From the NCBI GenBank assembly GCA_903927615.1, contig CAIYNU010000026.1, positions 1 through 35,999 on the forward strand: DNA of 35,999 bases, given 5' to 3'. Position 1 is the first letter of the stretch, and each line of letters starts with the position of its first letter. Both the position numbers and the translations under genes were made by a program. Shown here one piece after another: positions 1 through 8,851 of this stretch. The stretch comes from an uncultured Rhodospirillales bacterium (GTDB lineage: Bacteria; Pseudomonadota; Alphaproteobacteria; Azospirillales; Azospirillaceae). Below the pieces are notes generated by a model. The model was given only the letters and a program-made list of their open reading frames with translations. It did not search any database and had not been told where the DNA came from.

Positions 1-355
1 AGATTTTGCCTTCGGCGTTACGGCTGAACGGCAGGCCGTAATGCTCGAGTTCGATGATCGCCTCGGGCGCGCTGCGGCACATATATTCGATGGCGTCCTG
101 GTCACCCAGCCAGTCCGACCCCTTAACGGTGTCGTACATGTGCCAGCGCCAGTCGTCCTCGCCCATGTTGCCGAGAGCGGCGGAAATGCCGCCTTGGGCC
201 GCCACGGTGTGGCTGCGGGTCGGGAAGACCTTCGTGATGCACGCCGTCTTCAAGCCGCGCTCTGCCATACCGAAGGTGGCGCGCAGACCGGCGCCACCGG
301 CGCCGACGACGACGACGTCATACTTATGTTCGGTAATCGGATAGGCGTTCGCCAT
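1..355 (-). CDS. sdhA: Succinate dehydrogenase flavoprotein subunit (N-terminal part)
   Basis: This is the FAD-carrying catalytic subunit of complex II, which oxidises succinate to fumarate on the inner face of the cytoplasmic membrane. Only the first 118 or so residues lie in the window, because the gene runs off the left edge. Reading the minus strand from ATG at 355 gives [20 protein letters not shown], the dinucleotide-binding glycine motif GAGGAGLRA, and the [10 protein letters not shown] segment whose histidine carries the covalently bound FAD in this family. It starts 10 bp after sdhD ends and follows sdhC-sdhD, so the usual sdhCDA(B) operon is expected to continue beyond position 1. 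Confidence 0.96.
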   Translation of the reverse strand, partial: MANAYPITEHKYDVVVVGAGGAGLRATFGMAERGLKTACITKVFPTRSHTVAAQGGISAALGNMGEDDWRWHMYDTVKGSDWLGDQDAIEYMCRSAPEAIIELEHYGLPFSRNAEGKI

Positions 356-365
356 GATCTTTACC

Positions 366-764
366 TCAGCCTCCCAGGGCAAGCTTCAGCACGGACAGGA
401 TGCAGATCACCGCACCCAGGACGGCTACGAACTTGATGGCGATGATCGCCGTCAGCTTCGCGCATTTGGTGTGGATGTAGTCTTCGAAGATGACTTCCAT
501 CCCGGCCACGGCGTGATGGAAGGTCACCGCCACCAGAATGATCGCCAGCGTCGCGGAAAGCGGTTGCTGCAACCAGGCCTTGACCGTCGCGTAATCGGCG
601 CCGGCCAGACTCGCGATGGAGAAGATGAACCACAGGGTCAGCGGCACCAGCGCGATGGAGGTCAGGCGCTGCTCCCACCAATGTTCGGTTCCGGTGTGAG
701 AAGCACCGAGGCCGCGGGCGCGGGCAAGATCGGTGACCAGGGAAGTCCCTTGTTTACTCGACAT
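366..764 (-). CDS. sdhD: Succinate dehydrogenase membrane anchor subunit D
   Basis: This is the small hydrophobic anchor of complex II, which with SdhC binds haem b and ubiquinone. The product is 132 residues. After a soluble N-terminus with the family-like segment [19 protein letters not shown] come three membrane segments. The second contains [17 protein letters not shown], with the histidine expected for haem ligation and the downstream quinone-site region. I chose ATG at 764 rather than TTG at 770 because a GAGGT ribosome site sits 7 bases before it and only 1-2 bases before the TTG. It lies between sdhC (21 bp upstream) and sdhA. Confidence 0.93.
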   Translation of the reverse strand: MSSKQGTSLVTDLARARGLGASHTGTEHWWEQRLTSIALVPLTLWFIFSIASLAGADYATVKAWLQQPLSATLAIILVAVTFHHAVAGMEVIFEDYIHTKCAKLTAIIAIKFVAVLGAVICILSVLKLALGG

Positions 765-785
765 GGGCAATACCTCACTTCGCGC

Positions 786-1172
786 TCAGGCGATGAAAGC
801 GATGATCCAGGCCACGATGGTCAGGCCCACGGCTGCCACCACCACGGTCCAGCCGCTGCTGACGATCCCGTCCTTGGTCAGACACCGTCCGGTGTCGAAG
901 GCAAGGTGACGCAGGCCGGTGCCAAGATGGTAGAAAATGCTGAAGGTCCAGCCGAACAGGGCCAGTTTGCCGATCCAGGTGCCAAGAAGTCCCTGAATGA
1001 CCGCGAAATAATCGGGACCGGCCGCGGCAGCGACCAACCACCAAGTCAACAGCACGAGACCAATGGTCAGGGCGAAACCGGTGATGCGATGGAGACCGGA
1101 CATAATCATGCTCGGTTCCAGCTTATAAACGGATAGAAACGGCGAAAGCGGCCGACTGCTGCTGTTTGACAT
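786..1172 (-). CDS. sdhC: Succinate dehydrogenase cytochrome b556 subunit
   Basis: This is the other membrane anchor of complex II and the first gene of the operon. The product is 128 residues with three predicted membrane helices. It has the SdhC signature near the N-terminus (SPFLSVYKLEPSMIMSGLHR, then ITG) and the haem-ligand region FYHLGTGLRHLAFDTG in the second helix. The N-terminal SNSSSRPLSPFLSVY is typical of alphaproteobacterial SdhC. A well-formed sigma-70-like promoter lies about 100 bp upstream on the same strand, so transcription of sdhCDA probably begins there. Confidence 0.95.
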   Translation of the reverse strand: MSNSSSRPLSPFLSVYKLEPSMIMSGLHRITGFALTIGLVLLTWWLVAAAAGPDYFAVIQGLLGTWIGKLALFGWTFSIFYHLGTGLRHLAFDTGRCLTKDGIVSSGWTVVVAAVGLTIVAWIIAFIA

Positions 1173-1267
1173 GGGGTTTTCCTCGATTTTCTGCCGCGAG
1201 CGCGGCCAGCATAGGCCCCGGCGTTGCCAGCGGGTGGCACCGGAGAGGAATCTCGTCGAACGGACTT

Positions 1268-1296
1268 GACTTACCGCGATGCCGGCAAAGTGTCAA
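1268..1296 (-). promoter_or_regulatory. Probable sdhCDA promoter
   Basis: Read on the minus strand there is a perfect -35 TTGACA (plus coordinates 1291-1296), a 17-base spacer and a -10 TAAGTC (1268-1273). Initiation would fall near 1261, giving a leader of about 90 nt before the sdhC start at 1172. It is the best sigma-70 match in this divergent gap. The rest of 1173-1465 is GC-rich, and I see no gene in it. Confidence 0.65.
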
Positions 1297-1465
1297 TGTC
1301 GCCTGTGGTCCGAACCGGTATCACCCTTTGGGTTGTGGGGATTTGCCGCACCGTGACCGGGTGCGGCCGGGATCATCCGGGGCCGTGCGCCCCTTGGCAC
1401 GGGGGACCGCCCGGCCCATATCCCGGTCCTGCCGTCGGCCGACGGCGCTTCAGGAGGCGGCATGG

Positions 1466-2020
1466 ATGGCGGCGGAAACTCCCCCTTGTGATTTTGGCCG
1501 GCCGGCCCCGGACTTTCGCCTGCCCGGAGTCGATGGCCGCATCTGGTCGCTGGAGGACATCCGCGGCGGGCACGGGACGCTGATCATGTTCCTGTGCAAC
1601 CACTGCCCGTACGTCAAGGCGGTGATGGCGCGGCTGGTCGAGGATGTTCTGGTGCTGCGGGCGCAGGGAATCGGCGCTGCGGCCATCATGGCGAATGATA
1701 CGGTGGCGTATCCCGAAGACGGCTTTGACGCCATGAAAGAATTTGCGGCCCGGCATCACCTGCCGTTTCCGTATCTGATTGACGATCGTCAGGACGTCGC
1801 CCGGGCCTACGGCGCTGTGTGCACGCCCGACTTTTTTGGCTTCGACGCCGGCCTTCGCCTGCGCTACCGGGGTCGGTTGGACAGCGGGCGGCTTGAGCCG
1901 CCGCCGCCCGGTGCGCCGCGGGAACTGCGCGCCGCCATGCTCGCCATCGCCAGCACCGGTGTGGCGCCGAGTCATCAGGTCCCGAGTTCCGGCTGTTCCA
2001 TCAAATGGCGGGTCTTATAA
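1466..2020 (+). CDS. Thioredoxin-fold redoxin (AhpC/TSA-like)
   Basis: The product is a 184-residue protein of the thioredoxin-like superfamily. After an N-terminal FGRPAPDFRLPGVDG typical of AhpC/TSA and ResA-type redoxins, it has the motif FLCNHCPYVKAV. The CNHC pair occupies the place of the CxxC active site; the CNHCPYV form marks a family annotated only as thioredoxin-like. No signal peptide is visible, so it is probably cytoplasmic. ATG at 1466 is preferred because CAGGAGG lies 8 bases upstream; the reading frame is open further upstream but without recognisable homology. The C-terminus (SSGCSIKWRVL) carries another cysteine in the usual family position. Substrate unknown. Confidence 0.85.
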   Translation: MAAETPPCDFGRPAPDFRLPGVDGRIWSLEDIRGGHGTLIMFLCNHCPYVKAVMARLVEDVLVLRAQGIGAAAIMANDTVAYPEDGFDAMKEFAARHHLPFPYLIDDRQDVARAYGAVCTPDFFGFDAGLRLRYRGRLDSGRLEPPPPGAPRELRAAMLAIASTGVAPSHQVPSSGCSIKWRVL

Positions 2021-2050
2021 CCCCTAACTGGGGGGGCTGATACCCCGGAA

Positions 2051-2070
2051 CGGCGGCTGGAAAGCCGCCG
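2051..2070 (+). terminator. GC-rich hairpin after the redoxin gene
   Basis: CGGCGGCT (2051-2058), loop GGAA, AGCCGCCG (2063-2070) form a perfect 8-bp stem 30 bp after the stop codon. No T-run follows, so intrinsic termination is uncertain; it may instead stabilise the 3' end. The rest of 2021-2236 holds no gene that I can support. Confidence 0.35.
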
Positions 2071-2236
2071 GCGCCGGCGTCCCGCGCCGTGGGGCGGGGG
2101 CTTGTGGGCCGGGACGCGACGCCGGCCTTGACCGGACCGGCCCGGCTCTGGTATTCGGCCCCATCGTCACGGCTGCAACAGGCTGGCTTGCTTCGATCGT
2201 CAGCGTCAGGCGAAGGCGGCGTCAGCGAAAGAGATC

Positions 2237-2911
2237 ATGGCCGACATTTTTCAGGAAATTGAGGAAGATCTTCGCCACGACCGCTATCAGCGGTTGGCGA
2301 GGGTGTATGGTGGCTATGTGATTGCCGCCATGCTCCTGGCGATTGCCGGCACCATGGGCTTCGTGCTTTGGAAAAGCTGGCGGGAGGCTCAAGCCCAGAC
2401 GGCAACCCTGCACCTTGCCGAGGCGGTCGATCAGGCCCGGCTAGCCGGGCAGGCAGCCGGGGGCAATGCGGGCGCCCAGGCGGCGGCGGTTGCGGCGCTC
2501 GACCGGGTCCTGGCCGGAAGCGCGTCGGGCCCCGGGAGTCTGGCACGGTTTTACGAAGCCGGGCTCAAGGTGCAAAGCGGCGATCGGCCGGCCGCGGTTA
2601 CGATCTATGATGGTTTGGCCGGGGACCCGTCCATCGCCGCCCTCTACCGGAACTTGGCGGCCCTGCTGGCGGTGCAACTTCAGATTAATGATGGCGATCC
2701 CAAAGTGCTGGCGGAGCGGTTGGTGCCGCTAAGCGCCGACACCAGCCCCTGGCGCTTTACGGCATTGGAACTGAGCGGCCTGCTGGCCGCCCGGACCGGT
2801 GACGCCGAGCGCGCCAGGACCGTGTTCCAACAGCTCGCGGACGACAATGGCGCCCCCGCCGGATTGCGGGCTCGGGCTGCTGAACTCGCCGCCTTTTACG
2901 GCAAAAGCTGA
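2237..2911 (+). CDS. YfgM-like membrane-anchored TPR protein
   Basis: The product is 224 residues, with a short cytoplasmic N-terminus (ADIFQEIEEDLRHDRYQRLA), one membrane helix at about residues 27-48 (GGYVIAAMLLAIAGTMGFVLW) and a helical periplasmic domain with TPR-like repeats. This is the layout of the YfgM/TPR_21 family. In Escherichia coli YfgM is a SecYEG and periplasmic-chaperone partner encoded just upstream of bamB and der. The same order occurs here: the bamB start codon overlaps this stop codon (ATGA), which suggests translational coupling. Family assignment is firm from sequence and context; the exact role in this organism is inferred. Confidence 0.88.
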   Translation: MADIFQEIEEDLRHDRYQRLARVYGGYVIAAMLLAIAGTMGFVLWKSWREAQAQTATLHLAEAVDQARLAGQAAGGNAGAQAAAVAALDRVLAGSASGPGSLARFYEAGLKVQSGDRPAAVTIYDGLAGDPSIAALYRNLAALLAVQLQINDGDPKVLAERLVPLSADTSPWRFTALELSGLLAARTGDAERARTVFQQLADDNGAPAGLRARAAELAAFYGKS

Positions 2912-4251
2912 TGACCCAAAAAACCATTCCCTTGCGGTCCGCCGCCTCGATCGTGACATTGGCCCTGGCCGCCGCGGCGCTGGGAGGCTGTGACTGGTTC
3001 GGCGATGCCGACAAGCCACCCTTGCCGGGCCAGCGCATTTCGGTGCTCCAGATGGAGAGCAAGCTGGCGCCGGATCCGGCCCTCGCCGGGCAGCCGGTTT
3101 CGCTGCCTGCCGCGGAGCGTAATGCCGGCTGGCCCCAGGCCGGCGGCTCGGCCGATCATGCCATGGGTCATCTGGCGTTGTCAGACAACCCGCAACAGGT
3201 TTGGCGCAGCAGCATCGGCGATGGCTCCGGCGGTCGCTTGCGCCTGTTGGGTCGCCCGGTGGTGGCGAACGGCCGCATCTTTGCCCTTGATGCCTCAAGT
3301 CAGGTCGGCGCGCTGGATGAAGCCACCGGCAACCGGCTGTGGCAGGTGGACCTGACGCCGGCCGATACCCGCGGCAGCTCGTTCGGGGGTGGCGTCGCCG
3401 TCGGCGATGATCTGGTGTTCGCTGCAACCGGCTACGCCGAGGTCGTGGCGCTTAACCCGGCCGATGGCACGGTGGTCTGGCGCAAGCACATTCCCGCGCC
3501 GGCACGGGGCGCGCCCACGGTGATCAAGGGCCGGGTGTTCGCCCAGTCCCTGGACAACCAGACCTTCGCCTTCTCGGCCAAGGATGGCGAGCTGTTGTGG
3601 AGCCACACCGGAATCCTCGAGAGCGCCGGGCTGTTGGGTGCGGTCAGCCCCGCCGCCGATGCCAGTATCGTGGTCGTGCCGTACTCCTCGGGTGAACTGT
3701 TCGCGTTGCGACTCGACAATGGCCGCTCGGCCTGGCAGGACAACCTCACGGCCATTCGTCGGGCCGGCGCCCTGTCCGGTCTTTCGGACATTCGCGGTCT
3801 GCCGGTGATCGATCACGGCCTGGTGTTTGCGGTCAGCCACAGCGGTCGTACCGTCGCCATCGACGAACGCACCGGCGTTCGGGTCTGGGAACAGGAAATC
3901 GGCGGTGTCGATACCCCTTGGCCGGCGGGCGACGTGGTTTTCGCGCTGACCAATAACAACGAACTGGTGGCGCTGTTGCGCCGGGATGGGCGCATTCGTT
4001 GGACCACGCCCCTGAGCCGGTTCGAGGACCCGTCCGACAAATCGTCGGTGGTGATTTGGAGCGGGCCGGTTCTGGCCGGTGATCGCCTGTGGCTGAGCGG
4101 ATCCACCGGGGAACTGATCGGCGTCTCTCCGACCACCGGGGAAATCGTCACCCGCATCACCCTGCCGGCTCCGGGCCTGCTGGCGCCGGTGGTGGCCAAT
4201 GGGACGCTTTATGTGCTGACCGACGACGGTGGCGTGGTGGCCTACCGGTGA
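2911..4251 (+). CDS. bamB: Outer-membrane assembly lipoprotein BamB
   Basis: BamB is the beta-propeller lipoprotein of the BAM complex, which inserts beta-barrel proteins into the outer membrane. The 446-residue product has a lipoprotein signal ending in LGGC (Cys27 would be lipidated). Repeated PQQ/WD-type blades follow, with recurring patterns such as VFALDASSQVGALDEATGNRLW, VVALNPADGTVVWRK, and AIDERTGVRVWEQ. The last blade ends at the C-terminus (LYVLTDDGGVVAYR). It overlaps the YfgM-like gene by 1 bp and is followed 15 bp later by der, matching the common yfgM-bamB-der cluster. Confidence 0.96.
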   Translation: MTQKTIPLRSAASIVTLALAAAALGGCDWFGDADKPPLPGQRISVLQMESKLAPDPALAGQPVSLPAAERNAGWPQAGGSADHAMGHLALSDNPQQVWRSSIGDGSGGRLRLLGRPVVANGRIFALDASSQVGALDEATGNRLWQVDLTPADTRGSSFGGGVAVGDDLVFAATGYAEVVALNPADGTVVWRKHIPAPARGAPTVIKGRVFAQSLDNQTFAFSAKDGELLWSHTGILESAGLLGAVSPAADASIVVVPYSSGELFALRLDNGRSAWQDNLTAIRRAGALSGLSDIRGLPVIDHGLVFAVSHSGRTVAIDERTGVRVWEQEIGGVDTPWPAGDVVFALTNNNELVALLRRDGRIRWTTPLSRFEDPSDKSSVVIWSGPVLAGDRLWLSGSTGELIGVSPTTGEIVTRITLPAPGLLAPVVANGTLYVLTDDGGVVAYR

Positions 4252-4266
4252 GAATTTCAGGTCGGT

Positions 4267-5730
4267 ATGGAGACTGAGTCAGTGCCCGTCACCGTCGCCA
4301 TCGTCGGGCGACCGAATGTTGGCAAGTCAACCTTGTTCAACCGTTTGGTGGGCAAGAAACTGGCTCTGGTCGACGACACACCCGGCGTCACCCGCGATTG
4401 GCGGGCCGCCGAGGCCCGGGTTGGCGGGATCGACTTCGTCGCGGTCGATACCGCCGGTCTGGAGGAAGCCGAAGTCGGGAGTCTGGAAGCGCGGATGCGC
4501 CGACAGACCGAGCAGGCGATCGAGCGGGCCACCGTGGTGCTGCTGGTGATAGACGCACGCGCCGGCATCACCCCCATGGACCGCCATTTCTCCCAGTGGT
4601 TGCGCAAGTCCGGCCGCCCGGTAATTTTGGTGGCCAACAAGTGCGAGGGTCGGGCCGGCCAGCCTGGACTGCTGGAAGCCTATGAGCTGGGGCTGGGGGC
4701 GCCGATCCCGCTGTCGGCAGAGCATGGCGAGGGACTGGCCGATCTGGTGGAGGCGCTGCTGCCGTTTCTGCCGCCGGAGGCTCCGGAAGCCGGGGGCGAA
4801 GCAGAAGCCGAAGCCGTGACCATCAGCGGGGCCGAAGCCAGCCTAGCGTCCGGGCGTGTGATCGGCGCCGAAGGCGATGAGGCGGAGGGGGCCGAAGGCC
4901 TCGAGGACCCGGATGCGGGACGGCCGTTGCAGCTGGCCATCGTCGGTCGGCCCAACGTCGGGAAATCGACGCTGCTCAACGCCCTGATCGGGGAAGAGCG
5001 CGTCCTGACCGGTCCCGAAGCGGGGATGACCCGCGACGCCATCACCGTTGAGTGGCAGTGGCGCGACCAGCGGTTCCGGTTGGTGGACACCGCCGGACTG
5101 CGCCGTCGGGCGCGAATCGACGATAAGCTCGAGAAACTGGCGGTGGCCGACGCCTTGCGCGTGATTCGCCTGGCCCAGGTCGTGGTGCTGGTGGTGGATG
5201 CCGAGGCGATTCTGGACCGTCAGGACCTGACCATTGCCCGCCTGGTGCTGGACGAGGGGCGTGGGCTGGTGATTGCCATCAACAAGTGGGATGCCGTCGC
5301 GGATCGCGGCGCCGCCCTGGTGCATCTGCGCGAGCGGTTGGAGGCCTCTTTGCCCCAGGCCCGGGGCGTGGCCACCGTGACGCTGTCGGCCCTGCGCCGG
5401 CAAGGGCTGGAGCCGCTGCTGGACACCGTCCTGCGCGTCTATGGCCTGTGGACCCGACGGATCGGGACCGCCAAGATCAATCAATGGCTGCAAGAGGTCA
5501 CCGATCGCCATCCACCGCCGCTGGTCGAAGGCCGCCGGGTCAAGCTGCGGTACGGAACCCAGGTCAAAAGCCGGCCGCCAACCATCGCGTTGTGGGTCAG
5601 CCGGCCCACCGAACTTCCGGAATCGTACAGTCGCTATTTGATTCAAAGCCTGCGCGACACATTTGAATTGCCTGGGGTGCCCATCCGGTTGCTCCTGCGC
5701 AAGGGCCGGAACCCTTATGCCGACCGCTAG
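4267..5730 (+). CDS. der: Ribosome-assembly GTPase Der (EngA)
   Basis: Der is an essential tandem-domain GTPase needed for maturation of the large ribosomal subunit. The 487-residue product has G-domain 1 with [16 protein letters not shown] and NKCEGR motifs. A long acidic, alanine-rich linker follows at about residues 177-218. G-domain 2 has [16 protein letters not shown] and NKWD, and there is a C-terminal KH-like domain ending in [12 protein letters not shown] at 4267 is used; GTG at 4282 would put the first motif nearer the start, as in many orthologues, so the exact start is open. The interdomain linker is longer than in E. coli Der. Confidence 0.97.
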   Translation: METESVPVTVAIVGRPNVGKSTLFNRLVGKKLALVDDTPGVTRDWRAAEARVGGIDFVAVDTAGLEEAEVGSLEARMRRQTEQAIERATVVLLVIDARAGITPMDRHFSQWLRKSGRPVILVANKCEGRAGQPGLLEAYELGLGAPIPLSAEHGEGLADLVEALLPFLPPEAPEAGGEAEAEAVTISGAEASLASGRVIGAEGDEAEGAEGLEDPDAGRPLQLAIVGRPNVGKSTLLNALIGEERVLTGPEAGMTRDAITVEWQWRDQRFRLVDTAGLRRRARIDDKLEKLAVADALRVIRLAQVVVLVVDAEAILDRQDLTIARLVLDEGRGLVIAINKWDAVADRGAALVHLRERLEASLPQARGVATVTLSALRRQGLEPLLDTVLRVYGLWTRRIGTAKINQWLQEVTDRHPPPLVEGRRVKLRYGTQVKSRPPTIALWVSRPTELPESYSRYLIQSLRDTFELPGVPIRLLLRKGRNPYADR

Positions 5731-5875
5731 GTCGGCGTTCGTTGGGGGCCGGCTGTGACGCGGCATCCTGGTGAAAACACGCCGTTATTCTCTTTGGATA
5801 CCGACGAGCCTTGCCACCATGGGGCAGGTTGGGCCACGATGGCGGCGTTTTTTTGTCGGATCCCTTCAGGCCATC

Positions 5876-7243
5876 ATGACCATGACCAAGGTAGCGCCGG
5901 CATCGAGCGACGAGCTTGATATCGGGCGGAAGAAGATCACCCAAGCGGATTTGGATCGGATTCTGGAACTTCATGACGCCTTTCTCAAGCGGCGGAGTGG
6001 CGGGGTCCGGGCGAGTCTGAAGTTGCTTGACCTGTCTTACCTTGACCTCGCTGGCCGTGATCTTTCCGAAGCCGACCTCAGCGGCTGCAAGATGTTCGGG
6101 TGCGCCCTGAGCGGCGCCAAGTTCAGCAACGCCAATCTGTTTGCGGCGGACTTGCGCTCGGCGGTGATGGAGCGTGCCGAATTTCGGCGGGCGGATCTGC
6201 GCGGCGCCTGCCTGCGGGGCGCGCGGATGAACGACTCCATTTTCGTCGAGGCGGATCTGCGCGGCGGCGTGATGCTCAGGCCGGGCCGGGATGGCGAACT
6301 CAAGCAGATTGCAGCCGGTGACGGCATCGGTGCCGAGCTGGGGTCGGCGAGCGCCCAACGCGCGGACATGAGCCGCGCCAAGATGAGCAATGCCTTCATT
6401 CTGCAAACGGATCTGACCGACGCGGTGTTGTGCAATGTTCGCTTTATCCGTGCCGATCTCAGCAATTCCAATTTGACCGGTGCCACCCTGGAGGGCGCCG
6501 ACCTGACCGAGGCGAACCTGACCGGCGCGATGCTGCAAGGCACGGTGCTGTCAAAAGCGTGCATGATGTACACCAATCTGACCGATGCGAACCTGATCGG
6601 GGCGATTCTGGACGCGGTTGATCTGTCCATGGCCGACCTGACCAACGCCAGCGTGGTGCGGCGGCTTAGCGACCTGGACACGTCGTTGCGGGAGATCGTC
6701 AGCGCCCATATCGAGTGGGTCGGTTCGGCCGGCCATTCGGGCCGCCGGGCCGATCTCTCTAAGCAAGACCTGACCGGAACGGACCTCAGCGGATTAAAGC
6801 TTTCAGCGAGTAATCTCAGCTATTCGGTCCTCAAGGGCGTCGACCTGTCAAAGATTTGCCTGGTGATGTCGGATCTGTCGTTCGTTGACCTGCGCGACGC
6901 CAATCTGGCCAATTCCGATCTGCGGGGAATCAACCTGTACCGGGCAACACTGACGGGCGCCCAATTGGTCGGCGCGCGTTTGGGACCGGTGGAGATTTCC
7001 GGAACCTCGGTGACCAATTGGCCGTCGAACCTGGAGAATGCCCGTCTGAACCGTGCCAATCTGAATGGCGCCGACTTGCGGGGCGTGCGACTCGCCCGGA
7101 CCGACTTGAGCCATGCGGATCTGCGCGATGCCGACCTGAGGAAAGCGGTGCTGGAGGATGCCACGCTGACCAACGCCGATCTGCGCGGCGCCAGACTCGA
7201 GGGCGCCAACCTGCGGGGCGTGATGGGCTATGACGGTGACTGA
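5876..7243 (+). CDS. Two-module pentapeptide-repeat protein
   Basis: The product is 455 residues, mostly A(D/N)LxX pentapeptide repeats that build a right-handed quadrilateral beta-helix. The N-terminus (about residues 20-60) is a helical cap: DLDRILELHDAFLKRRSGG followed by RASLKLLDLSYLDLAGRDL. A second, similar cap appears mid-protein at about residues 262-302 (LREIVSAHIEW then GHSGRRADLSKQDLTG), followed by a second run of repeats. The protein therefore looks like an internal duplication of a cap-plus-solenoid unit. No signal peptide or catalytic motif is visible. ATG at 5876 is chosen for an AGG five bases upstream; GTG at 5771 would add 35 residues without family resemblance. Function unknown. 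Confidence 0.8.
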   Translation: MTMTKVAPASSDELDIGRKKITQADLDRILELHDAFLKRRSGGVRASLKLLDLSYLDLAGRDLSEADLSGCKMFGCALSGAKFSNANLFAADLRSAVMERAEFRRADLRGACLRGARMNDSIFVEADLRGGVMLRPGRDGELKQIAAGDGIGAELGSASAQRADMSRAKMSNAFILQTDLTDAVLCNVRFIRADLSNSNLTGATLEGADLTEANLTGAMLQGTVLSKACMMYTNLTDANLIGAILDAVDLSMADLTNASVVRRLSDLDTSLREIVSAHIEWVGSAGHSGRRADLSKQDLTGTDLSGLKLSASNLSYSVLKGVDLSKICLVMSDLSFVDLRDANLANSDLRGINLYRATLTGAQLVGARLGPVEISGTSVTNWPSNLENARLNRANLNGADLRGVRLARTDLSHADLRDADLRKAVLEDATLTNADLRGARLEGANLRGVMGYDGD

Positions 7244-7253
7244 TGTCGGCGGC

Positions 7254-7271
7254 GTCCGCGTCCGCGTCCGC
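7254..7271 (+). repeat. GTCCGC hexanucleotide repeat, three copies
   Basis: Three perfect copies of GTCCGC lie just after the pentapeptide-repeat gene. The surrounding gap, 7244-7440, contains no gene that I recognise. Confidence 0.8.
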
Positions 7272-7440
7272 CTCGAGTCGGGACCCAGCCGGCCCAAGGA
7301 CAGTCGGGGGACAGCCAGGTGTCGGCCGGCAAGTGCCTGCGGTCTTTGGTTGATACGTGATGTCTGGCAATAATGCCACAGCTTGGCAGTGAAAAGCCGA
7401 TAGGGCCGTGACTGCCCGATTTGCCTTTTGATTGTAACGA

Positions 7441-7469
7441 TTGGTGCGATAAATTCCCTGTGCTATGAG
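7441..7469 (+). promoter_or_regulatory. Probable promoter of the OmpA-like lipoprotein gene
   Basis: TTGGTG at 7441-7446, a 17-base spacer and TATGAG at 7464-7469 match a sigma-70-type promoter in a locally AT-richer stretch. Transcription would start near 7476, 37 bases before the ATG, with an AGGGAGAG ribosome site in the leader. Confidence 0.5.
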
Positions 7470-7512
7470 ATTATCCCAATTCATCCGTAGCAGGTAGGGA
7501 GAGACATCGACT

Positions 7513-7971
7513 ATGAAGTTTTCCAAGTTGTCCTTAGCGGCACTCGGCCTGCTGGCCCTGTCTGCCTGTTCACAACCGCCGGCTCCGCCGGCCTATGTGG
7601 AAGTTCCGTGGAAGGGAACGATCGCTCCGGCAACCGTGTTTGCGCCGGTCACGTTTACGATTCCTTTCCGGTCGGGTAGCGTCAATCTGTCGCACGCCGA
7701 CCTGAAGACCATTCGCGAAGCGGCCGACGCCTATCAAAAGGGCGCCAGCGCCGTAAAGGTCACCGGATTTACCGACACCGTCGGCAAGGATAAGGCCAAC
7801 CAGCGCCTGTCCGAGCGTCGTGCGAAGGTGGTGGCCCATGCCCTGATGAAGGACGGCGTTCCCGCCGGTGCCCTGACCGTGGCCGGCGTCGGCGAGACTC
7901 AGTTGGCGGTGCCGACTGGTGATCACGTTGCCGAGAAGGCCAATCGTCGGGTTGTGATCGACGTCCACTAA
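7513..7971 (+). CDS. OmpA-domain outer-membrane lipoprotein
   Basis: The product is a 152-residue lipoprotein. Its signal peptide KFSKLSLAALGLLALSAC ends in an LSAC lipobox with Cys19 as the lipidation site. It then has a proline-rich linker and a C-terminal OmpA/MotB peptidoglycan-binding domain. The hallmark helix TGFTDTVGKDKANQRLSERR contains the Asp and Arg that bind diaminopimelate in this fold. It resembles a short Pal-like tether between outer membrane and peptidoglycan, but it is not beside tol genes, so I do not call it Pal. It has its own promoter and a strong terminator, so it is probably monocistronic. Confidence 0.9.
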   Translation: MKFSKLSLAALGLLALSACSQPPAPPAYVEVPWKGTIAPATVFAPVTFTIPFRSGSVNLSHADLKTIREAADAYQKGASAVKVTGFTDTVGKDKANQRLSERRAKVVAHALMKDGVPAGALTVAGVGETQLAVPTGDHVAEKANRRVVIDVH

Positions 7972-8048
7972 ACCGGTTCCGTCGATACCGTAAGGTCTTG
8001 GCGGTGACGCCGTTACTGTATCGACCGGACGGGATCAGTGTTTGTCGG

Positions 8049-8099
8049 AAACCCACCGGCCGGATGGTCCCGAGCGGACCCTCCGGCCGGTGTTGGTTT
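8049..8099 (+). terminator. Strong terminator after the lipoprotein gene
   Basis: An 11-bp perfect stem CACCGGCCGGA/TCCGGCCGGTG (8054-8064 with 8082-8092) encloses a second 5-bp stem GGTCC/GGACC. It is extended outward by AAACC/GGTTT (8049-8053 with 8095-8099). The outer A/T-rich arm supplies the T-rich 3' end expected of an intrinsic terminator. Confidence 0.7.
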
Positions 8100-8242
8100 G
8101 GCCACCGGGGTTTGGCGGGTGGGACCTCGGTGGGGATGCATTTCCGGGTGCGGAACGCTATTATTGTTTCCATCGGGTTCGTCTGAACCGGCCTCGGCCG
8201 TCGGTAAGGGCGGTTCCTTAGCCCCTAGCCGAGGATTCGGCG

Positions 8243-8707
8243 ATGACCAGTTCCCGCCCGTTCAAACATGCCGTTGACCTTTTGACCCAATCGGGATTGC
8301 GGCCGACCCGGCAACGGGTCGGTTTGGCGCGACTGCTGTTCGAGGCCGGCGATCGTCACGTCACGGCCGAACAATTGCACGCCGAAGCGATGGCCGATAA
8401 TCTCAAGGTTTCGTTGGCGACGATTTATAATACGCTTCATCAGCTTACCGCCGCGGGTCTGCTGCGCGAGGTGGTGGTTGATCCCAGTCGCTCGTATTTT
8501 GACACGAACAATACGCTTCATCATCACTTTTTTCATGAGGGTTTGGGCTGGCTGGTGGATGTCCCGGGCAGCAAAGTGGTGGTTGAGGCGTTGCTGCAAC
8601 CGCCGCCGGGAACCCGGGTGACTCGGGTTGATGTGATCATTCGGCTGGCCGATGCCCCCGAAGGCGAGCCCGAGGTTGGGGCGGGCGGCAACCGACGGTT
8701 GGAGTGA
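8243..8707 (+). CDS. irr: Iron response regulator Irr (Fur family)
   Basis: Irr is the alphaproteobacterial Fur-family regulator that senses haem status and controls iron, haem and Fe-S genes through ICE boxes. The 154-residue product has the Irr-type DNA-binding domain (LRPTRQRVGLARLLFEAGDRH, then VSLATIYNTLHQLTAAGLLRE) and the family hallmark DTNNTLHHHFF. The histidine cluster lies where Irr binds haem or metal. The dimerisation region ends with VDVIIRLAD. It lacks the CxxC pairs of zinc-structured Fur proteins. A GAGG site lies 7-8 bases before ATG 8243. The next gene, rubrerythrin, is preceded by an ICE-like palindrome, which supports the call. Confidence 0.92.
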   Translation: MTSSRPFKHAVDLLTQSGLRPTRQRVGLARLLFEAGDRHVTAEQLHAEAMADNLKVSLATIYNTLHQLTAAGLLREVVVDPSRSYFDTNNTLHHHFFHEGLGWLVDVPGSKVVVEALLQPPPGTRVTRVDVIIRLADAPEGEPEVGAGGNRRLE

Positions 8708-8830
8708 CGGCCCCGACACCCTGTCCCGTGCGCCTGTGCGCGCGAAGCCACGGTGTCTGAGGACAGTCTTGAGGTGGCAACATCAAGGCGCGATGACAGG
8801 AGATCAGGCGGCGGTTTTCGGGGGTATTAG

Positions 8831-8847
8831 TTTGGAATAACTCCAAA
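8831..8847. promoter_or_regulatory. ICE-like Irr operator
   Basis: TTTGGAATAACTCCAAA is a 17-bp palindrome (6-bp perfect arms, 5-bp centre; nearly 7-3-7). It resembles the iron control element recognised by Irr, an inverted repeat of the form TTTAGAA-N3-TTCTAAA. It ends 4 bp upstream of a -35 element, directly downstream of irr itself. Binding by Irr is inferred. Confidence 0.6.
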
Positions 8848-8851
8848 TTAC

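Noticed and set aside
5597-6538. Minus-strand open frame with regular repeats opposite the pentapeptide gene
   Set aside because: The periodicity is the mirror of the pentapeptide codons on the other strand, not an independent repeat protein.
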